DNA of 64,000 bases from Thalassia testudinum. Lineage: Eukaryota > Streptophyta > Magnoliopsida > Alismatales > Hydrocharitaceae. The stretch covers positions 59,456,501-59,520,500 of the forward strand of contig JAZHRO010000019.1 of NCBI GenBank assembly GCA_037157565.1, read 5' to 3'. The notes below the pieces were generated by a model, which did no database searches, had not been told where the DNA came from, and saw only the letters and a list, made by a program, of their open reading frames with translations. A program made the translations under genes and the position numbers. The first letter of the stretch is position 1; each line of letters starts with the position of its first letter. This document shows, one piece after another, positions 1 to 11,074 of this stretch.

Positions 1-1402
1 TAGATATCAAATTAAACCACAATAAAGATGTCGCATCCACAGGGAGGTATGAACCAAATAAACTCACAAATGTTTCCACATTAGTCTTGATTTCATAGAA
101 AAATGCTTAGCAAGATTATTCTTTAAATGTCTCTTGTTCCCATCAATACTTTTCATTAGATGAAATAATAGAGGATGAGAGAGTTAAAGGATATTGCATG
201 CAATTGACACTTCAAAAATTAGGGTAAACACCCTATGCTTTTCACCTAATAAATATTCCCCTGCTTCATAAGCATCTTAGTCATGAGAGGAGAGAGAGCT
301 TGCCGCAGAATAGAGGGAACGAGAGGGGCTAGAGAGCAAATTCAGCAACATAAATATATATAAATAAAAATCCACAACCTCAATCACCTCCTCAACATTT
401 CATTGAATCTAATACCACATCCACTATTGAAAAATAGGGGAGGGGTGCTGGCGTGGCCGGCTACGTCGTGGAGGCAATGGCTAGGGGTGTGGCTGCCGGC
501 GGTGGTGGACCGAAGGTGGAGCTTTGCTGTGGTGATGATGACGCAAACTGAGATGGTCTGCAGCCACCGGGCAGCGTGGCCTTGAGTCCACTGGTGTGTG
601 GGTGGCGTGTGACGGTAAAGCCTCTGTTGCTGCCTCGTGAATGTTGATGAGGTGCACTCGAGGGTGGCGGTCCTCTTAGAGGTATTGGCGGTGAGCGGAG
701 CAGCCAGAAGTGGCTGCTGGCACATGGGGACGATTGGCGGCTTTGGGTCCTTTTGTGAGTTACAAGTGGTGAACAAGAAGAAGACGTAGGGGAGTACGCA
801 GCGGTGATGATGGTGGTGGTTGTGGTGAACAGTGGTGTGCGGTGAGAACGGGTGAGGGCGAGGATGGTGTGTTTGGGTTATTCTGCTGCGTGGAGGGGAT
901 GAAAAGGGACTAAGGTGATGAGGAAGAGGAAGTTGGGTGCATGGCTGGCGGTGTTGGTGCTCTTTGTCACTGAGCACCACTGTGTCAAGGCAAGCGGAGG
1001 ATAGGCGAGGAGATCGTCGGCCCATGGTGTAAGCAACTTCCACAGTGTTCATTGAGTGCATGGTAGAGGTTTTGCTTCCCCCCCTCGAGAGGATCATGAT
1101 GCCCAGGAGAAGATACTCTTTTTAGAAAAAAAAATCATGCTGTTGAGAGAAAAGGGGAGGAGGTTAAGGAGGTTGTTTCAACCGAGCACCTCAATTTTCG
1201 TGATAAAATCAAATTACATAAAATAAATATATATAAGTAATATATCAATAAATGATCCATGGAGCATATATCGAGTTAAAAATAACAATGTTGAAACTCA
1301 AGTTTAATTAATATCCCAGTATAATGCGTGCTCGAAATATAATTCATTTCCCAACTTAAGTGTTCTTAGGCGTAATAGAAGTCCAATAAATTGGACTCAT
1401 CA
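1..1402 (-). repeat. E1 3' LTR (Athila-type), cut by the window edge
   Basis: Positions 3-1402 match 6366-9386 almost base for base, apart from an insertion in the second copy. On the minus strand the LTR starts TGATGAG at 1402, directly after a polypurine tract. The far end lies outside the window. The open frames at 384-1097 and 403-585 are proline/histidine-rich chance frames inside the LTR; the one at 384-1097 has an equivalent in the other LTR copy, as expected of repeated non-coding DNA. Confidence 0.85.
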
Positions 1403-1404
1403 AA

Positions 1405-1420
1405 TACCCCCATGCCTAAA
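1405..1420 (-). other. terminal polypurine tract of E1
   Basis: The minus strand reads TTTAGGCATGGGGGTA immediately before the LTR start TGATGAG. Such tracts prime plus-strand DNA synthesis. The same AGGCATGGGGG core precedes the 3' LTR in elements A, D and B, and occurs as AGGCTTGGGGG in Z. Confidence 0.75.
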
Positions 1421-2940
1421 TTTTGCCAGTCCCTAGCAAAATTAAAAATTGAATACAAGGTGAATGATGTTATCATGGGAGTGAGAAGATTTCTTCTTTT
1501 CTTATTCCAAAAATTTAGAAATCCAGACAACTGTGAAAATGAAGTAATAGCAGCCTAGGAAATGAATCAAGTGAAAAGCCAACCTACATTTAAACTTCAT
1601 ACTTAACCCTTGGTAAAACTTCTATTATAATAGGTAACTTCTTCCTTCGGGGATAAAGCCAAAAATGATCTATAATTTGACCCTGACTTTTTGGCTTAGG
1701 TAGGAGATACTGAGTTGAATGGATTTATATTTGGTGGCTGACACTCATCTGGTGCTACATGTAGTCTAGTACTGCAGACTCTAAATCTCTAGACTAATAA
1801 ACATGTCACCCCAGAGAGAGGCTAAAAACTGTCCTCTCTTTGTGTTCCTTTGCGCTCACTCACTCTTTTTTCTTTTTCTTCTCTCTTTTCTGAGATCACA
1901 TATCTCATCAGATTTTGTAGATGTACTCAGTGTTTGGTGACCTCTCATGGCATTCACATTTTATTTAAAGTCCTAATAACCTTATAACTAAGTTAGAAGT
2001 CCTCAGCCAGTATTTGGACGATCAGAAATACTAAAAAGTAGGTATGGGTCATATTTGGGGATCGCAATAGATGTTTTTGTTGCCTCAATGATATGGACAG
2101 CTGATAGAATTGACACCTAAGACAGCTATATCTCGAACACATTTTTTTCCTTCTTTTTTTCTCTTTTTTTTTCTTATATATTTCTTTTCTTCTTTTTCTC
2201 TCTCTTTTCTTTTTCTTTTTTTTTCTCTCTTTTTTATAACTCAACACAACATGACGAAGACTTGTATTCATGAGGCATTATTACGGATGATAATGGTCGA
2301 GAGGATATTGTGTGGCTTATTTGGTGGAAGTGCCTACTATCAGCACTGGGAAAGGATGGATAGGACAAGCGTATTTCTAACCTTTGACACTACTACCCTC
2401 CTTCAGCCGAGGACTCTATGAAGGATAGTCGTAACCATCCACCATAGTCATAGTTTTATTAGGACTCAATCTCTGTGTATCTGCCTTATTTGGTGACTCT
2501 CAGGAATTCATACAATGTACGCATACAGGAACAGAGAGCGAAAACTATGCCTAACTGTGAGGTATCATTATCTTATTATCTAGAACTTAAGAGTCCTTGC
2601 ACTAGACCTAACGCACCAATAGTCTCTCTACTTTCTTCTCACAAATATAAGGTGGATCTAATAGAAGATAGTATGCTTGACTCCCTATTAACTGTCCAAG
2701 GGTTCAACAGACTAAAAAGCTTATTGGTTTTCTTCAAAGATCCATTACCCAGTCTACGTGTAAGTGAATGTACTGGATTCTAAACTTAAGAAATAATTTA
2801 AGAAGAAAATCTTCAATGACACCTCCTTGATAAAAATTTTCTGCTAGGGACAAACCAATTCAGGTCAAGAAAATAGAGATTTTTTTTATGCTAATTCACC
2901 TAACCTAAATATATGAATACTGCCTAAAAATGCAAAATGC
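1421..2940 (-). other. E1 3' non-coding segment
   Basis: There is no coding sequence here. The segment lies between the terminal and internal polypurine-like tracts. It includes a T-rich low-complexity run at about 2142-2240 (A-rich in the transcript). It is recognisably the reverse complement of 22.3-23.75 kb in element Z; for example 2340-2460 pairs with about 22740-22860. The translated frames here are lysine- or phenylalanine-rich artefacts of the low-complexity tract. Confidence 0.65.
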
Positions 2941-2956
2941 ACCCCCCATGCCTAAA
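2941..2956 (-). other. internal polypurine-like tract of E1
   Basis: The minus strand reads TTTAGGCATGGGGGGT, preceded by GAGGACATT. It repeats the terminal tract at 1405-1420 from about 1.5 kb away. Confidence 0.6.
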
Positions 2957-3037
2957 TCCTATAATGTCCTCATGGTAAAATTAAAACAGGGACAGAAAGG
3001 AAGGAAATCACCTGATGAAGGCATTATTCTGGATGTT

Positions 3038-3060
3038 GGGTTGCCTCCCAACTAGTGCTA
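3038..3060 (-). other. conserved GGGAGGCAACCC motif downstream of the E1 ORF
   Basis: The minus strand reads TAGCACTAGTTGGGAGGCAA and then CCC. The same core follows the coding region of Z, D, A and B. Its role is unknown to me. In E1 it lies about 190 nt after the ORF end; in the others it is within about 12-180 nt. Confidence 0.6.
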
Positions 3061-3252
3061 CATTTTCTGTCGACAGCTAGACTTATAGGGAACCTGTAAG
3101 TCTGGTTCCAAACAGAAAAAGCTAGGCCCTAAGAATATGCGTAACAATGTAGGCCTAGAAAATAGGTAGCCACGGATGTTGGCGAGCTGATGATGCAGTG
3201 TCATTCCAAATGCTCGCTAGAAGACATGATAGCAGACAATCTCGCAAGCTAC

Positions 3253-5050
3253 CTAGAGAGGTCTAGGGAAAAGAGTAATAGAAGAAGGGACCTTTTTAAA
3301 TGGAATAAGTGGAGGATAATAAGGGTCTCCCAGAGTAGGAAGGGTTTTAAAAGATATAAACATAACAATTTCAAACCCTTGAATGGCAAGACTAAAAGTA
3401 CAAGCATCAATCCACACTCGCCATTCATCCCGAGAATGTACTGGCCTAATATGCTCCCCAGAAAGAATGTATGTGAGCAGAGACTTGAGACAAGGATTAG
3501 GTAAGGAATCTACAATTTGCTTGAGTGATTGGGTGGTAATTATTACATCCAAAGAGGACTTAGTTTGTTTAGGTTTCATTCCCAATAAGAATTCTTCTTC
3601 CATATCCTTACATAACTTCATTGTTTGATGAATCTCCAACTGCTTCTCTATAATAGATGAGTCATGCACAGAATTCAATATCTCATTAGTAGACTCATGA
3701 TCAACATGCTTTGACGACAGTTGGGTTTCCTGGGAAGTAGCGATATCAGAATTATCAAGTCCATCCTCGGGTTCTTTTTTGCCAATTACATCCTTTCCAG
3801 GGACTTTTTGTGCTATTTCATTATTTTTAATATCTTTAGGAGGATGATCATTCTCAATGTTATATGAATGGAGAAAGCCTATATCGCTCAATTATTTGTT
3901 TTCCTCGAGGCATAAATCCTCAACTGATATGTAATGTCCCTGAGAGTCTCTTCTAGGCTTCTCACTATTGTGTCCGTCCTCCTCCAATTTCAACTCTATA
4001 TCTTCCTGATTTTGCAGAGGATGCTTTTCAAAATCAAAAGTAGGAAGGAATCCAGATTTCACCAAATCATTAATATCCTCGGGGGGTAAGTCCTCAAATA
4101 ACACATAATCCCCTCGAGATTCACTCCAAACTTTAAGTCCAGGTTCCTCTATTTGGTTATCATCCTCCTCTAAAATAGAGTCTTTGTATCCCTGAGACCA
4201 AAATTGATCCAATTCATCCTCCATTCCCTTAGTGTCACCTTCATTGGGCGCATTTAAATCCTCAGAATGTTGATTCCCTAAGTGGAGGGTCAGGATTAGG
4301 CTCACAAAGGGTAGAATGGGGTTCCACCACATGATTAATAGGGGAAGTGGCATGAACAATACGACCTTGAACCGAGTTATCAGGGGTAAGAAAAATACTA
4401 TCATCGGGGTCAAAGTCCTTAGGAGGTACCATCTTCCCTTTCTTTTGACTCCAATATAGCTCGGGTGGATAATAGCTAGGGTCATTCTACTCTAGTGACT
4501 GTGTCTCATGGGGAGAGTCTAAGTGATAGCTACTCAAAACGGAGTCCCTATTGTCATTGGTTTCCTTAGAATTATTTTGATGATCATGGATGTACAGGTA
4601 GGGATCAGAATCAATAGTAAGAGAGTAGCTAGGCTGTCTAATTTCCTTATTCAATTGTTGACTATTTCTCAACATCTCTTTCATAGACTCCATCATTTTT
4701 TTTTGTTGATTTTACATTTCTATCATAAAAGATGAGAGGCTACTGCTATCACATTGGGGAGGATAGTCAATCTTAGGCTCTGGTTGCCTAGGGGTATCGG
4801 TCCAACCTCGATAAGGAAAATCGTGAAGGGTGGGAGGGTTAGGTGTTTGCAAACTGGAAAATTCCACTCCTAGGCTCTACTCAAAAGTGAGAGTTATTGG
4901 GCCAGTACTCCCAGGATAGGAATATGATTAATCCCATGAATTGTCATTGTACCCATCAAAGGATGGATATGCTCGGGGCATGGGATCAAGATTAAAAGAT
5001 GGGTAGTATGGGTTTTGATAACATAGCTAATAGGAGTAAGGGTAATCCAT
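3253..5050 (-). pseudogene. ORF-B: unidentified E1 protein, decayed
   Basis: The frame opens at an ATG ending at 5050 (MDYPYSY) and can be followed to 3253, about 600 codons, with several stops (after the seventh codon, then near 4930, 4880, 4710 and 4490) and at least one frameshift near 4275. Visible stretches include a short helical segment (MMESMKEMLRNSQQLNKE), an acidic middle, and two copies of a motif of the form R-D/G-x-x-G-x-Y-x-x-x-E-D-L near 4100 and 3930. The last 212 codons (3891-3253) contain LTYILSGEHIRPVHSRDEW. No gag, zinc-knuckle or enzyme motif is visible. Its position directly before the GGGAGGCAACCC motif parallels ORF-A and the pol end of Z. I do not recognise the family. 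It could be a remnant gag or an envelope-position ORF. Confidence 0.55.
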
Positions 5051-6249
5051 TTCTTTTTAAGCTAAACAGGTTTAACTCCCTTAGGACTTAGAAGAAATCA
5101 GAATAAAAATAGAAACTTCCTAGAGAGTTCTGCCACTGTCAAAACAAATGCAAATACAATGAGATCTATTTTTAGTAGATTCTAAATCTTAGAATTAAGT
5201 ATTTAGTTTGTGGCCAAACAAGTTTTGCAAGAATTACGCTTCCTAGGCCGACTTTCGTTGGTGCCTACAACCTACTCGCAAGGGATGGAAGTCTTGAATC
5301 GAGCCCATGCATGATGAACCAAAGTAACTTGGTGGATAGGCTTGTTAATTTCCGACTAACTTCCCTTGTGGTGCAAAGAGGAGAGGTAGAAATTTATCTA
5401 GTGACCTTATGTGTGATGTACACAGTGTATCAGGTATGCAACACACGTACACATTGTGAATTTTGAAATATCCCAAATAAGATCCTTTTGAACACAATTT
5501 CAAGTCACAGATTTTAAGGTCCAACCTCTTAGCAATCCCAAGTTTTTTAAAGTGATGACTGAATTTATCATATTCAAACACTTTAGTGGTCTTGAATTTA
5601 AGTCCAATGTAGATGCATGATAGGTATTTGATGCTAAAGAGAAGACATACCTTATTCCAACTTTCTTCATGCAAGATGTCTGCAATGCAGAAATATAAAC
5701 TAGATACTGCTCATTCAATCCTAGATGGTCGCCTTATAGATTTGTAGCTTCTAGTAGGTAGTTCAAATTTTTTTTCTTTTTCTTTTTTTTTATCACACAA
5801 TTCAAGCAAACCTAAACAACTGACAACTAACAAACCACATAAAATAAGTCTTAGTTACTAAAGAAATGGGACATGCTCCCAAAAATACCCCAAATCAAGG
5901 GTCCAATCAATCCAAAAAAATTGGGGAACAAACCCTGCAAACCAACCTTAATGAACAAGGGTGAGAAAACAATTAATAAAAATTGAGTCTAAAGTTTATT
6001 CTAACACCTAATTAAATGGAAGGAGCATAGGAGAAGTCCTCCTCAATGAAACTCTAGGTTTCTCGATCACCTAGCTACTCGTCTCCTTGCTAGGTGGAAT
6101 CAAGGCCCACCAAAATGCATCTAGTACGACTCTCCTTGTTCCACGTGATACACCTCGCACCCAAATCAAGATAATAGATCAATACATATAGCATCAATAA
6201 CAAATCAATGTGAACAAGAAAAGTGTGTGAGTTTATTAGGCCTGTTGCC
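5051..6249 (-). other. E1 leader between primer site and ORF-B
   Basis: No gene is seen. The open frames at 5345-5718 have no recognisable content and lack parallels elsewhere in the window. The stretch corresponds to the untranslated leader of the element, with a T-rich run near 5768-5792. Confidence 0.5.
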
Positions 6250-6267
6250 TCCCCGACAACTGTGCCA
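6250..6267 (-). other. primer-binding site, tRNA-Asp type (E1)
   Basis: The minus strand reads TGGCACAGTTGTCGGGGA next to the LTR end. It differs at a few positions from the TGGCGCC-GTTG-CGGGGA site complementary to plant tRNA-Asp that Athila elements use. The better-preserved copy is at 20974. Confidence 0.7.
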
Positions 6268-6269
6268 TT

Positions 6270-9200
6270 TGGTGGAGAGAATTTCGCTTATTTATGGAGG
6301 TGATAGTAATAAAATTATTCGTCGTTGTATTTTATGTGGTGGAAAATCTCTCAATCAAAAATTAAAACAGATATCAAATTAAACACAATAAAGATATCAC
6401 ATCCACAGGGAAAATGTTTCCACATTAGTCTTGATTTCATAGAAAAATGCTTAGCAAGATCATTCTTTAAATGTCTCTTGTTCCCATCAATACTTAGCGT
6501 TAGATGAAATAATAGAGGATGAGAGAGTTAAAGGACATTGCATGCAATTGACACTTCAAAAATTAGGGTAAACACCTTGTGCTTTTCACCTAATAAATAT
6601 TCCCTTGCTTCGTAAGCATCTTAGTCATGAGAGGTAGAGAGAGCTTGCCGCATAATGGAGAGAATGAGAGGGGTTAGAGAGAAAATTCAGCAACATAAAT
6701 ATATATAAATAAAAATCCACAACCTCAATCACCTCCTTGTTGAGTGCGAAAAACTACGCGATCGAAGTTGGCTTCAAAAAACTTGTCGTTGTGGTTCAAT
6801 TTGCTAAGGAATCTGTCAATAGATAAATTTATACCGAAATTCTAAGAGTTCCGGGTTGAACATAGGGAGGCTACGTCAATCTAAAATCTACGATCTATAT
6901 TTTTTGTGTGTTTTTGTTTGAAACAATCACTTGATATAATCAATAAGAGAGATGTTATAAACAATAAGAGAGAGAGAACAATCACTTGATATAATCAGAA
7001 TATTTTTTACAACTACAAAGTGGGAAATGATTACAACTAGAAAGCAGAAAATTCTACTCTAGAAAGTGATTAAAAAGAAGGGAGAGAGATGTTATCCTCC
7101 TCGACGAATGCTTGGAGGACGAGCCAGACGAAGCGACACCTGGAAGACGGAGGACGGAGCGGGAAGGAGGACGAAGCAGGAAGAAGTGGGAACGAGGCAA
7201 CACATCATCGTCGTCACGGAATCCACTTCCGGAATGGGGGCGAGAAAATTGGATTTAGCTCTAGAATAGCATCTCGGGTGTGGGACAAGCTTCTCTTGAG
7301 CTTTGGAGAGGGAGAGAAGTGAAGGAAGGGATGAAGAAGTGGAGGTCAGGTCTCCTTTTATAGTTGTAGGAATTGAGGGTAAAATTGTCATTTGAAGCTT
7401 AAAGCATTAAAATTAGGTCTTTAGTGACAGATTTATTCGTCACTAAAGGTCTGATCGTGGCTGACGTGTGTGCCTCCTCGCCTGCCACACTCAAAACGCA
7501 TGCTCACGTCCTTCAAATCTTAGCCATCTGAACGTGAGATAGGATGGCTCAGATTTCTCCTCGCTCACGCCTTCGTTTGTGCTTAACCGTGTGCCCGCAT
7601 GCGATCGGGCATGCGCAAATGCATTTGATCGTGCTTGAGCACGATTAGATGATTTGAGCTGCCCGCAGCCGATCGCGCGGTTGCAATTAAACGCTCGTGC
7701 ACTGCAGATGGCGAGTTGAACGCGCATCGCACGCTCACGCAACGTCGGTCAACCACTATGCTAGCGACGCTGCTTTGTCGCAGTTACGAATTAAGCGCAC
7801 GCTCTTCACGGCCATTGGATCAAGATCCAAAGGCCCAGATCACGCCTCGCCACACCTTCAGAAGATGGGGAGCGGTGCTGCGGCTAATTTGGGTAGCTGT
7901 GATAGCACCATGTGGCACCATCTTGGCTGTCCATCTTCTGTGTGTTGTAGATGGTGCCATGAATGTCAGATTAGATCGATTTTCACATCGTTAGGATGCG
8001 ATCATCGATTTGAATCCATCCGTGTAGTTGGATTTGTCATTTGAAGTACGGTTTGGCACCATCTTGGCCCTTGATCTTTAGGCTTCCTCTATCTATATCT
8101 GGTGCTACGGATATCCGATCAGGGCAATCTTGGAGTCGTCGAACTCCAATGTTGCCCTGATTAGATCCGTATGGTTGGATCTTCGATCCAAGGTCCCAAT
8201 TAAAAGTCGCCCTGTCCATGACCATAAAAGGAGACAATTATTATACAATTTATACAACTTAACCTAAATGCATGATTATGCATGTTATGCACTATTTACA
8301 ATGTATGATGCTAATATGATACTATGAACATGCATTAATAGACATTTTTGGCTACTTAGATGTATGCACATCACTCAACATTTCATTTCATCGAATACCA
8401 CATCCACTATTGAAAAACAAGGGAGGGGTGTTGGTGTGGCCGACTGCGTCGTGGAGGCAATGGTTGGGGGTGTGGCTGCCGGCGGTGATGGATTGAAGGT
8501 GGAGCTTTGCTGTGGCAATGGGGACGTGGGCAGAGATGGTCTGCGGCTACCGGGCGGCGTGGCCTTGAGTTCTCCAGTGTGTGGGTGGCTTGCTGTGGTA
8601 AAGCCTTTGCCACTACCTCGTGAATGTTGATGAGGTGCGCTTGAGGGTGGCGGTCCTCTTGGAGGTGTTGGCGGTGAGCGGAGCAACCGGAAGTGGCTGG
8701 TGGCACGTGGGGACAATCGGCGGCTTTGGGTCCTTTTATGAGTTGCAAGTGGTGAACAACAAGAAGAAGAAGACGTAGGGGAGTAGGCAACGATGATGAT
8801 GGTGGTGGCTATGGCGAACGGTGGTGTGCGGTGAGAACGGTGAGGGCGAGGATGGTGTGTTTGGGTTATTCTGCTGCGTGGAGGGGATGAGCAGGGACTA
8901 AGGTGGTGAGGAAGAGGAAGTTGGGTGCACGATTGGTGGTGGTGTTCTGTCACTGAGCATCACTGCGTCAAGGCGAGCGGAGGATAAGCAAGGAGAACGT
9001 GGGCCCACCATGTAGGCAGCTTCCACAGTGTTCGTTGGGTGCACTTCGGAGGTTTTGCTTCCCCCCTTGAGGGGATCATGATGCTCAAGAGAAGATACTC
9101 TTTTTAGAAAAAAAAATCATGCTGTTGAGAGAAAAGGGGAGGAGGTTAAGGAGGTTGTTTCAACCAAGCACCTCAATTTTCGTGATAAAATCAAATTACA

Positions 9201-9386
9201 TAAAATAAATATATATAAGTAATATATCAATAAATGATCCATGGAGCATATATATTGAGTTAAAAATAACAATGTTGAAACTCAAGTTTAATTAATATCC
9301 CAGTATAATGCGTGCTCGAAATATAATTCATTTCCCAACTTAAGTGTTCTTAGGCATAATAGAAGTCCAATAAATTGGACTCATCA
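6270..9386 (-). repeat. central E1 LTR shared by two internal regions
   Basis: This LTR starts TGGTGGAG on the plus strand and ends CTCATCA at 9386. It matches 1-1402, interrupted at 6740-8373. It has a primer site on its left and a polypurine tract plus E1 internal sequence on its right (9387-9640), so one LTR serves two internal regions. The length without the insertion is about 1.48 kb. Confidence 0.75.
6740..8373 (-). repeat. nested Athila-type LTR inside the central E1 LTR
   Basis: This stretch is absent from the otherwise matching left LTR (breakpoint near 390). It looks like an LTR in minus orientation: a promoter-like CTATAAAAGG on the minus strand (plus 7354-7363), and a part near 7890-7930 that is the reverse complement of sequence in the Z LTR near 19770-19810 (tggcaccat repeats). 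A 10-bp-stem inverted repeat, CTTTAGTGAC...GTCACTAAAG, lies at 7419-7448. A clean TSD is not visible, so the ends are approximate. No gene is present. Confidence 0.55.
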
Positions 9387-9640
9387 AATACCTCCATGCA
9401 TAAGTTTTGTTAGTCTCTAGCAAAATTGAAAATTGAATGCAAGGTGAATGATGTTATCATAGGAGTGACAAGATTTCTTCTTTTCTTATTTCAAAAATTT
9501 AGAAATCCAGATAAATGTGAAAATGAAGTAATATCAGCCTAGGAAATGGATCAAGTGAAAAGCCAACATACATTTAAAATTCGTACTGAACCCTTGGTAA
9601 AACTTCTATTATGATAGGCAACTTCTTCCTTCAAGGATAA
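9387..9640 (-). mobile_element. fragment of a second E1 internal region
   Basis: It matches 1403-1656 with scattered substitutions, including a degenerate polypurine tract at 9388-9404. The match stops sharply at GGATAA (9640/1656), where unrelated hairpin-rich DNA begins. Confidence 0.7.
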
Positions 9641-9850
9641 GCAGTGACGAAAGGATTTTGGTCACGGTTCCACGTAGAACCATGACCAAAGCCCCCACCA
9701 TTGCTAGGTAAAAGAACCTTTGCTCACGATTCATAAACTGTGACCAAGAAAAGAACTTTGATAGCAAAAACCAAAATAGATTTGGTCACGGTTTATGAAT
9801 CGTGACCAAAGATCTTTTAAAAAGAAAAGAAATTAAAGAGGTTTGATATG
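9641..9850. repeat. cluster of GGTCACGGTT hairpins
   Basis: Three inverted repeats follow one another: 9660-9687 (GGTCACGGTTC / GAACCATGACC), 9721-9748, and a near-palindrome at 9781-9810 (TTTGGTCACGG...CGTGACCAAA). Runs of such hairpins are typical of the subterminal regions of plant TIR DNA transposons, CACTA-like ones among them. No transposase and no CACTA terminus is seen, so the class is open. Confidence 0.5.
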
Positions 9851-10531
9851 CTACTCATGTTGTCATCCTCCTTCGCAAAGAATTGGTGGTCTAAAATTTG
9901 TACATAGAATGAATTTCAATCACTAAATAATGAATGAACGAATTTCAATGGAGAAAGAATTGCGTGGAATTCAAAATTTGTACAGAAAATAGGAAAATTT
10001 TCTAAAATCCATTGGACTAGATTCCAGTCATGCTAACAACTTGATTTTAAGCAGGGCACATGGAACTGAGGCTGCAACCAAACATGAAACACATATATCA
10101 AAGTTGCATTGAACCCAAGAATAAAAAAAATGATATTTTGAAACGTGTTGCAAAAGAATACAAAACACCATCAAAGATGCCATGGCCTTTATTACCATGC
10201 AATAGCCTCCAATTCAGGCCAAATGACTTGAGTGAATTGGCCCAATGTTCTTGGAGACTATTCTCACAATAGTTGGTTGTCTTTATTCAATAGATGGGAA
10301 AGCAACATATACACAAATATCAATGAAAAAGACTATGGCAAACAACTATCAAATTTTCTTCATTCAATATAGCATAACTGTAGACACAACCCTTTTTAAA
10401 AAAAATGAGAAACACCTCCCCCTAGAGAAATACATCATAGATTGCTAACCAACGATCTGTACACAAAGTCTATGGAGAATAGTATATTACCAAGTTGAAA
10501 CTATAATTCCATGAATAATGTCAATTGTTAC
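9851..10531. other. AT-rich non-coding DNA
   Basis: No convincing gene. The open frames at 10060-10272 and 10245-10448 lack recognisable motifs. If the kinesin-like exons at 10532-11074 are real, this stretch lies on their 3' side and may be intron or flank. Confidence 0.4.
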
Positions 10532-11074
10532 AGGTTTGCAAGTTGAAGATTTAAGCACTCTATTATCCCACAAACAATAACATGTACACATTGGCATGAA
10601 CAACAATTGCACGAGTGGAGACTGCTTTGTAACCACCAAGAGTGTAAAGAAGCATAGCCAGACCAATGTTGTGAAGTAGGCAAGTTTTCTTCAAGAAGCG
10701 GTACAACAGCTATTTCTCTGGATACTCTGACATTACTTCTTGGTCCCCTCTCTACAAACGAAAATAGCAAAGCAAATCAACAATTGATATCCCAGCAATT
10801 TGGCAACTAGTTGTTTCCTCATGCATGCAACAAATATCCCAGCAAAAAATAGAAGAAAGGCGTTTAGTAACAAATTAGAAGTTCTTGAAAATTTGAGATT
10901 GCTCGATATGAACAATTGAAAATGCATCACTAGCATTACAGGAACTGACTGAGGAATTACCTGCAAATTAGTGCAAGTTGGATCCAATAGATCCAAGATT
11001 TGCTCATTGTATATTCCCAGGAAGGAGCATTTTCAGATAAACCATGATTTTTCATCTCTTCTGGCCTCCCTTTC
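10532..11074 (-). pseudogene. kinesin-12-like motor domain fragment, two decayed exons
   Basis: Exon 1, minus strand 11074-10961, is exactly 114 bp (38 codons) between an AG acceptor (catag) and a GT donor (gtaatt). It reads EREARRDEK, then one TGA, then KCSFLGIYNEQILDLLDP and TCTNLQ. This is the kinesin motor segment around the conserved IYNEqi-DLLDP, closest by eye to the plant kinesin-12 group. After an intron of about 209 bp, a second block (10751-10532) is more decayed. In one frame it starts REGTKK, as expected right after NLQ, and nearer its end HVIVCGIIEC resembles the SSRSH-x-VFTC-IEC switch region. No upstream P-loop exon is found. It is a captured or stranded pseudogene fragment and makes no protein. 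Confidence 0.65.

Larger units (their letters stand above)
1403..6269 (-). mobile_element. E1 internal region, Athila-type element without pol
   Basis: Read on the minus strand the order is primer-binding site (6267-6250), leader, a decayed unidentified ORF (5050-3253), the GGGAGGCAACCC motif, an internal polypurine-like tract, about 1.5 kb of non-coding DNA, and the terminal polypurine tract next to the LTR. I found no protease, reverse transcriptase, RNase H or integrase motif in any frame. The tRNA-Asp-type primer site and non-coding layout match the Athila elements elsewhere in the window, so I call this a large non-autonomous derivative that would have to be mobilised in trans. It is now decayed. 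Confidence 0.75.

Noticed and set aside
384..1097. 237-codon minus-strand frame with an equivalent at 8375-8953
   Set aside because: Both lie in the E1 LTR. The histidine/proline-rich text results from repeated ggtggtggt-type DNA.
9641..9660. Possible CACTA terminus at the start of the hairpin cluster
   Set aside because: The sequence reads GCAGTGACG and not CACTA, and no matching inverted end or 3-bp duplication was found.
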